DNA of 39,427 nucleotides from Mariprofundaceae bacterium (lineage in GTDB: Bacteria; Pseudomonadota; Zetaproteobacteria; Mariprofundales; Mariprofundaceae). The position numbers and the translations under genes were made by a program. Shown here piece by piece: positions 22,406 through 29,627 of the stretch. The stretch is taken from positions 1-39,427 of the forward strand of contig JAUZQO010000006.1 of NCBI GenBank assembly GCA_030950925.1. Direction: 5' to 3'. Position 1 is the stretch's first letter; each line of letters starts with the position of its first letter. The notes beneath the pieces are model-generated. The model saw nothing but the letters and a program-made list of their open reading frames with translations, was not told the origin of the DNA and searched no databases.

Positions 22406-22981
22406 CTACACAGCCCCTTGCCAACCAAATGCCAACATCAATGCCAACATGGGTGCGCCTGAGTTTATTTTCCCATTCTGAACCCATGCCAAAGCTTGGC
22501 TACGCGACAGCCAGAAGCGCCGAATATCTTCATGCTCAGTAACAACACCGCCGCCATCACCCACTGGCTTTGACTTATCCACCAAGCCCAAGTAAACCGT
22601 GATATGTTCTGATGAGCCACCTGGCGTGGCGTAATATTTACCCAAGTAGGTCATGGATGTCGGAGCATAACCTGCTTCTTCCACAGATTCGCGTCTCCCA
22701 GCCGCTTCAGCATTTTCATCTTCATCAATCATGCCTGCGACCACTTCAATCAACCAAGCTTCATCCTCACAAACAGCCGCGCCAATACGAAACTGTTCAA
22801 TCAATAAAACTTCATCGCAATTTTCATCATATAAAAGCACCGCCACACCTTTACCACGCTCGATATGCTCTCGCTCCAAGCTCATACGACCACCTGTAAA
22901 ACGCTCATGTTCAATGCTGTATTGATCCAACTGGAAGAAGCCTCGGTACAGCGGGCGTTTTTGTGTGAGTGTGTATTTCAT
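22406..22981 (-). CDS. Nudix hydrolase, ADP-ribose pyrophosphatase type
   Basis: Likely hydrolyses ADP-ribose or a related nucleoside diphosphate sugar. In the 191-residue protein the Nudix box spans residues 83-105, with Gly83, Glu89, Arg97, Glu98, Glu101, Glu102 and Gly104 all present. The usually hydrophobic residue after RE is Ser99. The conserved proline about 16 residues past the box, seen in ADP-ribose-specific enzymes (ATPGGSSE), is present, which favours the NudF type. The start at 22981 begins MKYTL. The frame is open 39 nt further with TTG/GTG codons, so the N-terminus may be slightly longer. It diverges from the response regulator gene. Confidence 0.88.
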   Translation of the reverse strand: MKYTLTQKRPLYRGFFQLDQYSIEHERFTGGRMSLEREHIERGKGVAVLLYDENCDEVLLIEQFRIGAAVCEDEAWLIEVVAGMIDEDENAEAAGRRESVEEAGYAPTSMTYLGKYYATPGGSSEHITVYLGLVDKSKPVGDGGGVVTEHEDIRRFWLSRSQALAWVQNGKINSGAPMLALMLAFGWQGAV

Positions 22982-23037
22982 AACCCTAAGCTTAACCACA
23001 ACTTTCCGAAAGCGCAGCAATGTTCTATGCTATCGGC

Positions 23038-23721
23038 ATGAAAATATTAGTGGTGGAAGACGAAGAGCGAGTAGCGCAATTTATTCAAAAAGGTCTGAAA
23101 GAAGAAGGGCATGCTGTGGATGTCTCTTACGATGGCGAAGACGGTGGTTTTCTTGCCGAAGTCAATGAATACGACCTGATTATTTTGGATGTCATGTTGC
23201 CGAAAAAAAATGGTATTTCTGTTTGTCGTGAAATTCGAGAGCGTGGTGTCATTACCCCCGTATTGATGCTCACAGCCCGTGATAGTATTGAAGACCGTGT
23301 GCGAGGTTTGGATGCAGGGGCTGATGATTACCTGATTAAACCCTTTGCTTTTGATGAATTACTGGCACGTGTTCGTGCTTTGTTACGTCGCCAGTCTGAA
23401 CATAAAACACCCACCTTGCTTATCGCAGACTTGGAATTGGATCCCATGACCCGCCTTGTCACCCGTGGCGGAAAACCTATTCGCCTGACCACCAAAGAAT
23501 ATGCTTTGCTGGAATACCTTATTCGCAATCAGAACAAAGTGCTTTCCCGCACTCGCATCGGTGAGCATGTCTGGGATATGAACTTTGACCCCGAAAGCAA
23601 TGTGATTGATGTTTATATCAGTCATTTACGCAACAAAGTTGATAAAGGTCAAAAAATTGCCCTATTGCACACCATTCGTGGCCAAGGTTACCTTCTAAGC
23701 GATGATAGCCCTCTGATTTAA
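23038..23721 (+). CDS. OmpR-family response regulator
   Basis: DNA-binding regulator of a two-component system. Numbering from the MKILVVEDEE start, the receiver domain has acidic Glu7/Asp8/Glu9, phosphoacceptor Asp51, Thr79 and Lys101. A C-terminal winged-helix domain (about 128-225) carries the RLTTKEYALLEYL and DVYISHLRNKVD segments typical of OmpR/PhoB proteins. An upstream ATG at 23020 would add six residues. The histidine kinase starts 11 nt downstream. It most resembles the CusR/QseB/PhoP group, and no target can be named from the sequence. Confidence 0.93.
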   Translation: MKILVVEDEERVAQFIQKGLKEEGHAVDVSYDGEDGGFLAEVNEYDLIILDVMLPKKNGISVCREIRERGVITPVLMLTARDSIEDRVRGLDAGADDYLIKPFAFDELLARVRALLRRQSEHKTPTLLIADLELDPMTRLVTRGGKPIRLTTKEYALLEYLIRNQNKVLSRTRIGEHVWDMNFDPESNVIDVYISHLRNKVDKGQKIALLHTIRGQGYLLSDDSPLI

Positions 23722-23732
23722 GACTTCGACTG

Positions 23733-25193
23733 ATGTTAAAAAAGCTGCGTTACCACATGCTAGAAACCTTTCAAGGTCGCCTGGCTCTTTTGTATATTAC
23801 CATTGAATTGGCGATCTTGATTTTTTCGGCATTGTTGATTTATATTTTTTTGTCACGTCAAGTGTACCAAAATATGGATGAGGTTCTACTTTCCCAAGCT
23901 CAAGCCATTATTCAGGATTTAGAACATAGCAACAACTTTTATTGGTTCTCTATTCTTGAAGCCTACCAACGTGAAACAGGCGATAGTTTGGAGCTTATTT
24001 CCGCCAATGGCACCATTCAATATGCATCGGACAAAAGCATCATCAATGCTGGTGGCAATGCGGTTAGTTTTGCTTTGGGGCAAGCCATGAATGGATCGCC
24101 TGCTACGTTTATTTCAACCGAGTCACTCTTGGGGAAAAAGAATATGCGCGTGATTTCCATGCCTATTCACCAAGGTCACCATATTATTGCCACCTTGCTC
24201 ATGGCACATAGAAGCAGTGAAATTCAAGCATTTTTTAAACTTTTATACCTCGTCGGTGGCATTTTGGGGGCTATATCCATCATTTTATCATCATGGGCAG
24301 GCTATATGATGGCCAAACGCGCCCTCCGCCCCATCAAAACCATTCAAAAAACTGCGCGTAAGGTCGCACATGGCGATCTAAGCCAACGTTTACCCAATCA
24401 TGCCAAGGAGCGTGAAATTGAAGATTTGATGCAAGACCTAAATTCCATGTTTGAATCCTTAGAGTCCAGCTTCAAATCTCAAAAGCGATTCACAGCCGAT
24501 GCTTCCCATGAGTTACGCATGCCTTTGACCATTCTTAAAGGTGAAATTGAAGTGGCACTTCGCCACCCACGTGATGCCAATGAATACCGCTCCATACTTA
24601 AGCAGCACCTTAAAACAGTTGCGCGTATGCAATATATTGTGGATGATTTACTCACCTTAGCCCGCTCCGATGCAGGCATGCTGGAACTCCAACAACAACC
24701 CGTTGATTTATCTCTTTTACTGCAAGAAGTCGGTCAACAGCACCTTATTTTATTCTCCGAACGCCATATTCATTTGGAAATGGATATTCAGGATGACTTG
24801 GAAGTCATGGGGGATAGCGGACACCTTGAACGCGTCTTCTTCAACCTGCTCGGCAATGCTCATAAATATGCACCTGAACATTCCACGGTTTGGCTCACTA
24901 CCTATGCCCAACAAGAACAAATATCCATCACAGTATGCGATGAAGGACCTGGCATTGCCAAGCAACACCAAGCCCTTTTGTTCAATCGTTTTTATCGCGT
25001 GGATGATTCACGGGCTCGAAAAAAAGGCAGTGCGGGTTTGGGCTTGGCTATTTGCAAACACATTGTTGAAGTCCATCAAGGCAGCATTCATGTCGAAAGC
25101 GATGAAGGCAAAGGTGCATCATTCGTTGTCACCTTACCGCTCATCTCGGTCAACCCCAACCACCAAGCCCGTTTACAACAATTACTTGATTGA
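23733..25193 (+). CDS. Sensor histidine kinase
   Basis: Partner of the preceding response regulator. The 486-residue protein has TM1 at about 17-40, a periplasmic sensor region of about 125 residues, TM2 at about 168-190, a HAMP segment (about 191-243), and a kinase core with the phosphorylated His259 in DASHELRMPL, N-box NLLGNAHKYA (Asn371, Asn375), G1 box DEGPG (403-407) and G2 box GSAGLGLAI (432-440). The H-box has Met where Thr or Ser is usual. Its last 12 nt overlap the end of the convergent PD40 gene. The signal is unknown; the neighbouring phospholipase suggests an envelope cue, but this is inference. Confidence 0.93.
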   Translation: MLKKLRYHMLETFQGRLALLYITIELAILIFSALLIYIFLSRQVYQNMDEVLLSQAQAIIQDLEHSNNFYWFSILEAYQRETGDSLELISANGTIQYASDKSIINAGGNAVSFALGQAMNGSPATFISTESLLGKKNMRVISMPIHQGHHIIATLLMAHRSSEIQAFFKLLYLVGGILGAISIILSSWAGYMMAKRALRPIKTIQKTARKVAHGDLSQRLPNHAKEREIEDLMQDLNSMFESLESSFKSQKRFTADASHELRMPLTILKGEIEVALRHPRDANEYRSILKQHLKTVARMQYIVDDLLTLARSDAGMLELQQQPVDLSLLLQEVGQQHLILFSERHIHLEMDIQDDLEVMGDSGHLERVFFNLLGNAHKYAPEHSTVWLTTYAQQEQISITVCDEGPGIAKQHQALLFNRFYRVDDSRARKKGSAGLGLAICKHIVEVHQGSIHVESDEGKGASFVVTLPLISVNPNHQARLQQLLD

Positions 25194-26216
25194 TGCTTGC
25201 ACTTCAAGCAGTTGAGGCAAGTTCACAGTCCAAACATGAAAACCCGATGCAGAACCCCGCACTTCACGATCTGCTAATATTTTCTTAGCGACCCGACGAT
25301 CCGAATGGAAGTACACCGTGCCATCTTCCGCCAATGAAGGCGCACCATCTTTGCCTTTGTTGTACGTTAAACGGGTGAGCTGTGTGCCTTCATTGGAAAT
25401 TGCCCAAAGCTCCCAGTTGTTTTTATAGCTCACTCCTGTATCCAAACGACCACTACGGTTGGATGTAAAGACAATCCATTTGCCATCATGGCTCCATGTC
25501 GGTTGTGCATCTTTCACATGACCCGATGTCAATTGAGCTAAATTTTTACCATCCAGATCCATCATAAATAAGTGTTGGCTTTTACCCATCAAAATAGAAA
25601 ATACAATACGCTGACCATCCGCCGAAACCGATGCGCCAGCACCATTACTCAAACGTTTTTCCGAACCATCAGGGAAAATATGCACAATATAACTATGCAC
25701 CGCGCCCATATCCCAATTGTTAAAGTGATCCGAAGATAAACCATGTTTTTGTTTGAAACCTTGTGCAATACGTGTGGCAATCACACTGCCATCTTGCAGT
25801 AAAGTCATTTCTTGTAATTTCCCAGTGAGTTCCATTTCACGACGCATCAAACCTTCACCACTGGCAGGTTTTTTCCATAAACTCAACATCCCAGTACGGC
25901 TGGATGAAAACGTAACTTGTTCATCAAACCAAGCAAAGGAAGCAAAGGAAGCAATGTCATCGGTCACTATATTTAAGTAACCACCATTTTGAATCGCACG
26001 GCGTGAAATCGAAGCCTCTTTGCCTTGCATGGTTAAAGTCAGTAAATATTTTCCATCGGGAGAGACTTTGGGGTACATTTCATTTTCTTTATCGGCCAAG
26101 GTCAACAGCAATGCAGTATCACTCTCTTTGACTTCTTGATGAGTAAACAATGATGCTGCTTGCGCCAAAGGAGCCAGCCCAAAACTTAACAAACCGAGCA
26201 TGATATAGGGATACAT
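25182..26216 (-). CDS. Exported PD40 (TolB-like) beta-propeller protein
   Basis: Function unknown. The 344-residue protein has a signal peptide (cut after AQA, about residue 20) and several PD40 units such as PKVSPDGKYLLTL, PTWSHDGKWIVFTSNRSG and PSLAEDGTVYFHSDRR. These build a beta-propeller like that of TolB, which binds proteins in the periplasm. The start has AAGGTG about 7 nt upstream. An earlier TTG is possible but less likely. It begins 10 nt after the stop of the upstream PD40 gene and ends inside the convergent histidine kinase gene (12-nt overlap). No catalytic or haem motif was found. Confidence 0.8.
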   Translation of the reverse strand: MYPYIMLGLLSFGLAPLAQAASLFTHQEVKESDTALLLTLADKENEMYPKVSPDGKYLLTLTMQGKEASISRRAIQNGGYLNIVTDDIASFASFAWFDEQVTFSSSRTGMLSLWKKPASGEGLMRREMELTGKLQEMTLLQDGSVIATRIAQGFKQKHGLSSDHFNNWDMGAVHSYIVHIFPDGSEKRLSNGAGASVSADGQRIVFSILMGKSQHLFMMDLDGKNLAQLTSGHVKDAQPTWSHDGKWIVFTSNRSGRLDTGVSYKNNWELWAISNEGTQLTRLTYNKGKDGAPSLAEDGTVYFHSDRRVAKKILADREVRGSASGFHVWTVNLPQLLEVQASIK

Positions 26217-26226
26217 GGATTTCACC

Positions 26227-27318
26227 TTATTGAATCTCAACTTTCCACAAGCTCCAAGCCGATGAAACGCGTGTTCTTGGGTGTTTTATATCACGGTTGG
26301 AGTGAAAAATCAGTGTATGCATATCTGCCCATGCCACACCACCATCCGCAGCTTCTTCAGCATTGGTGATACGCTTCACTTTTCCCGTATTTAAGTCCAT
26401 CACATAAATGGACGTTTGACGCACACTACCTTCGCTATCTCGATTGGAAACAAAAGCGAGCTGCTTACCATCAGGGCTAAAAGCAGGTTCAAAATCACCA
26501 TAAGTCTGTGTGGTAAGCTGTGTTAACCCTGTGCCATCCATATTTTGCAACCATAAATCATAGTTACCTTCAACACTACGGACAAAAGCAATTTGTTTTC
26601 CATCTGGAGAAATAGCGCCATCAAAAGCTTTAGGCAACATGCTCAGTTCAGAATTTTGACGGTTAAAAATAAATAAAGCAGGTTCATCAAATTTGTTATG
26701 TGTGCCTTTTTCAGTGGCTTTATAGCCCATTTTATACATGAAATAATTGGAGTCATACATGCGCCAAGCTTGACCTACCAATTCACGATGGGTTGGTTTG
26801 GCAAATTCATTGAGTAATTCATTATGGCGAATTTTTTGCAAAGCCGCATCAAAACACCACAGCTTTCCATTCACTGATGCATTCAAGTGTTCAGGAATCA
26901 GACCACCCCGATACAGTCCCATATTGGCAATCGCAACATGTGCATCACCCTGCCCTTGCCACATCCATGCTGACATGGGACCTATCCGATTACTCACATA
27001 ACCAATTTCACCATGTTGCAGTGCCACACCTTCACGCAAGGCTTCGTTCAACATCATTGGATCCACGCGCTTGCCCGCCATATCGGGTTGATCCACTTGC
27101 ACCCGTACAACACTAAATTCATCATGACGAACTTCGTTATAAACAAGAAATTTCCCAGCAATACTTGGGTACACCAAATCTTGGTGTTTCGCAGCTAAAT
27201 ATGACGACACAGGAAACAACTCTGGTTCAACGTTGACACTCTTGGCAACGGCAACTTGGCTTGCTAACATCGATGTTAGCAACGCAACACCCCAAGACAG
27301 CTTGGTTATTTTATACAT
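26227..27318 (-). CDS. Exported PD40 (TolB-like) beta-propeller protein
   Basis: Function unknown. The 363-residue protein begins MYKITK with AAGGAG 5 nt upstream and has a signal peptide cut after AVA (about residue 26). PD40 units include GAISPDGKQIAFVRS and PAFSPDGKQLAFVSNRDS. It is a likely paralogue of the gene right after it: both end with repeated strands matching HSNRD/HSDRR followed by a W-containing tail. The two probably form an operon and act together in the periplasm. A CRP-type palindrome lies about 127 nt before the start. Confidence 0.8.
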   Translation of the reverse strand: MYKITKLSWGVALLTSMLASQVAVAKSVNVEPELFPVSSYLAAKHQDLVYPSIAGKFLVYNEVRHDEFSVVRVQVDQPDMAGKRVDPMMLNEALREGVALQHGEIGYVSNRIGPMSAWMWQGQGDAHVAIANMGLYRGGLIPEHLNASVNGKLWCFDAALQKIRHNELLNEFAKPTHRELVGQAWRMYDSNYFMYKMGYKATEKGTHNKFDEPALFIFNRQNSELSMLPKAFDGAISPDGKQIAFVRSVEGNYDLWLQNMDGTGLTQLTTQTYGDFEPAFSPDGKQLAFVSNRDSEGSVRQTSIYVMDLNTGKVKRITNAEEAADGGVAWADMHTLIFHSNRDIKHPRTRVSSAWSLWKVEIQ

Positions 27319-27444
27319 GAACACTCCTTACACTTAAAAACTACGGGGGAGTCTGTCGGACTTAGAAAATGATAGCGAATTGCGTAGAATTGAGCCAAAC
27401 CAGACAGAACTCGTGGGCATATTCGTGATAAAACTATTCTTTCA

Positions 27445-27460
27445 TGTGATATACATCACC
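27445..27460. promoter_or_regulatory. CRP-type palindrome upstream of PD40 pair
   Basis: TGTGATATACATCACC contains a perfect GTGAT-N4-ATCAC palindrome and matches the CRP consensus TGTGA-N6-TCACA at all but the last base. The window encodes a CRP-family protein whose recognition helix keeps the Arg-Glu pair that reads TGTGA in E. coli CRP. It lies in the gap downstream of the receiver gene and upstream of the PD40 pair. Confidence 0.5.
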
Positions 27461-27465
27461 CTATT

Positions 27466-27843
27466 TCAAGCTACTTGAAAATACCCATCTTTCACTGGAA
27501 TAGATTTTTCATCTCGTTCATTCACCACTTGAAGTAAATGTCGGATAGAAAAAGGTTTTTGAATTAACGATATATTAGTAGGTATCTCATCGAAGCAATA
27601 GCCTGTAATCATAATTTTTTGAATACTGGGCGTGTGAGATTGCAGCATCCTCATCAGCTCCAGACCATTCATTTCAGGCATACAATAATCACTTATCACA
27701 GTTCGAATGTTAGACTGGTGTTGCTGAAAGACTCCCAATGCTTGTATCGGTGAGGAACATGGCAATACGCGATACCCTTGCTGTTTTAAAAAGCTTGAAT
27801 AAAGCCCTAAAATTTCCTCATCATCATCTACAAATAAAATCAC
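27466..27843 (-). CDS. Single-domain response regulator (receiver only)
   Basis: A 125-residue receiver with no output domain. Numbering from the GTG start used here, the acidic pocket is DDDEE (6-10), the phosphoacceptor Asp52 (SDYCMPEMNG), Thr80 and Lys96. The GTG at 27843 has GGAGG 5 nt upstream. The reading frame is open further to an ATG at 27885, but those residues do not fit the fold. It lies downstream of the cyclase on the same strand, separated by a 141-bp palindromic repeat. Single-domain receivers act by binding a partner protein or as phosphate carriers. Whether it regulates the cyclase/GTPase set is an inference from position. Confidence 0.8.
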   Translation of the reverse strand: MILFVDDDEEILGLYSSFLKQQGYRVLPCSSPIQALGVFQQHQSNIRTVISDYCMPEMNGLELMRMLQSHTPSIQKIMITGYCFDEIPTNISLIQKPFSIRHLLQVVNERDEKSIPVKDGYFQVA

Positions 27844-27923
27844 ACCATCACCTCCACAGCTCATCCAACAGCGCCCATGGTACAATCCAAAATAATGGAT
27901 ACCTGTGCTTTATATTACGTGCT

Positions 27924-28064
27924 GATGTTACGCACCTTATAAAAAACAGCGTCACCCCCGAAATCGTGTATCGGGGATCTATGGATTGCAACAAAAGACC
28001 CTCGACACGCGCACTCGAGGGTGACGAGCAGGTGGAAGCATAAGATAACGGCGTGCGTAACATC
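27924..28064. repeat. Two-hairpin miniature repeat, copy 1
   Basis: Bounded by 12-bp perfect inverted ends (GATGTTACGCAC at 27924-27935, GTGCGTAACATC at 28053-28064). Inside are two perfect hairpins, CCCCGA/TCGGGG (27956-27976) and CCCTCGA/TCGAGGG (27999-28021), framed by GTCACCC and GGGTGAC (27951-28025). The same two hairpins, with different loops, occur at 37527-37592. The stop codon of the cyclase gene lies in the bases just past the right end, so insertion may have set that stop. No coding potential. It looks like a MITE or REPIN. Confidence 0.8.
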
Positions 28065-28066
28065 CG

Positions 28067-29116
28067 TTACGTGTTTGTTTTTTTATGATGCCATACATAC
28101 ACACAGGTATCACCAATGCCCTTTAAATTTAAGCTCATCGGTAGACAATCTATAGGCTGATGCAATGCCAAATAACTATCTCTATCCAGCAATATATCAC
28201 CCGCAGGTGCATTGGATTCCAAGCGTGCTGCACGATTAACATGCGGACCAATGGCGGTAAAACAACGACGATGATGTGTACCCAACATGCCCAATACCGC
28301 CTCGCCTGACGCAATACCCACACCGACACCCAGTTGCTCGAGCCCTTGTTTTTGACGTTGTTCATTGAGCGTTTGAACCGCTTTTAGAATCTGTTTCCCA
28401 GCAACAAAGGCATCGTCGATACAACCATGCTCCGAATCCAGAACACCAAACACCGCCATCGCACCATCACCTGTGATTTTATCAATCATACCCGCTTGAT
28501 TGAGTATCGGATCCAACATACACGTCATGTACTCATTCAGCGTTTCAATCACCACCTGTGCATCCTGGCTTTCATTGAATGGTGTAAAGCCACGAATATC
28601 CGTAAACAATGTACTAATCACACGCCGTTCACCTTTGGCCTTGATGCTTAAACCACCTTCAGCATCCCGCCTCACCACTTCAGAGCCCACATAGCGATTT
28701 AAGGTGCGTTGATGTTGACCTTGTAACAGCAGCAAATCATTGGAAATTTGTTGATACTTCTGAAATTTCTCAGTTTCCTCACTCACATCGCAAAAAAGCA
28801 ACCAATCCGAATCATGATCACACAATGCAATCACATCGGTATATTGCCCATCCACCAACTGTATTTGTGACAGCTCGAAATCATCCACCAGCGGCAACAT
28901 GCCCAGCAACACCTCACAAGCTTCCGATACATCTGTTCCCAAGCGTGGAGAAACATCAAAATAATGTTGCCAAGCCCCACCAACCGTAAGAATATCAGAT
29001 CCACCTTTTGTTAATTGCAACCAAGCGGGCTGGAATCGCTGCGTGGCATTTAAAGTCAACCGCTTTGCCAAGATTTCAGGCATCGCATGGCAGGAATGAT
29101 GCAGCCGTTCACTCAT
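28067..29116 (-). CDS. Class III adenylate cyclase
   Basis: Makes cAMP from ATP. The catalytic domain occupies about residues 165-345 of 349. Metal-binding Asp173 (FTDIRGF) and Asp217 (GDG), adenine-selecting Lys213 and Thr287, and transition-state residues Asn294 and Arg298 (VNRAARLE) are all present, so an active adenylate cyclase is expected. The Lys/Thr pair matches the one known from cyanobacterial CyaC. Residues 1-150 form an unrecognised, possibly PAS-like, regulatory part. No membrane segment is seen, so it should be cytoplasmic. The ATG overlaps the GTPase stop (ATGA), implying co-translation. A CRP-family gene 4 kb upstream on the same strand is a likely receiver of its product. Confidence 0.9.
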   Translation of the reverse strand: MSERLHHSCHAMPEILAKRLTLNATQRFQPAWLQLTKGGSDILTVGGAWQHYFDVSPRLGTDVSEACEVLLGMLPLVDDFELSQIQLVDGQYTDVIALCDHDSDWLLFCDVSEETEKFQKYQQISNDLLLLQGQHQRTLNRYVGSEVVRRDAEGGLSIKAKGERRVISTLFTDIRGFTPFNESQDAQVVIETLNEYMTCMLDPILNQAGMIDKITGDGAMAVFGVLDSEHGCIDDAFVAGKQILKAVQTLNEQRQKQGLEQLGVGVGIASGEAVLGMLGTHHRRCFTAIGPHVNRAARLESNAPAGDILLDRDSYLALHQPIDCLPMSLNLKGIGDTCVYVWHHKKTNT

Positions 29117-29610
29117 ACATTTAACATATTTTCAGCAATATTGAAAAATGTTTGTTCCACATTCTCACCTGTTTTGGCACTGCTTTGATACACACTCACA
29201 TATTTCTCATTCAGCTGCTTCACCACCCCTTCAGACATGCACCACTGGTCTTCCAAATCTACTTTATTGAGCAACCAAACACTGGGAATATTGCCCACAT
29301 CCTGTTCAACCCGTTGAAAAATATTTTGTGCCACACTCAAGGTATCGGGGCGGGTTCCATCGGCCACCATGATGACACCTGAAGCACCTCGAAAATAACT
29401 GGACGTAATTTTCTTGAATTTTTCCTCACCATGAATATCCCAAATCATCAAGTTGACTTGCTGCGATTCAAGCTGCACGATTTTTCGATCAATTTTCACA
29501 CCCATACTCGATAAGTATTTTTCCGAAAATTTACTGTACACAAATTGCGCAATCAAACTTGTTTTGCCCACACCCGCAGCACCCAATACACAAATCTTTT
29601 TTTGAATCAT
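29113..29610 (-). CDS. Rab/Ras-like small GTPase
   Basis: A 165-residue protein of the Ras superfamily, unusual in bacteria compared with TRAFAC translation GTPases. P-loop GAAGVGKTS is at 10-18 (Ala at the Ras Gly12 position), switch I contains SSMGVKID, G3 is WDIHGEE (57-63), G4 is NKVD (115-118) and G5 is SSAK (143-146). The catalytic Gln of Ras (Gln61) is Glu62 here, which suggests an altered hydrolysis mode. There is no C-terminal lipidation site. AAGGA precedes the ATG. The 872-residue membrane protein lies 17 nt upstream and the adenylate cyclase overlaps downstream. Both are candidate partners. Confidence 0.9.
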   Translation of the reverse strand: MIQKKICVLGAAGVGKTSLIAQFVYSKFSEKYLSSMGVKIDRKIVQLESQQVNLMIWDIHGEEKFKKITSSYFRGASGVIMVADGTRPDTLSVAQNIFQRVEQDVGNIPSVWLLNKVDLEDQWCMSEGVVKQLNEKYVSVYQSSAKTGENVEQTFFNIAENMLNV

Positions 29611-29627
29611 CGTTGTTTTCCTTTCCT

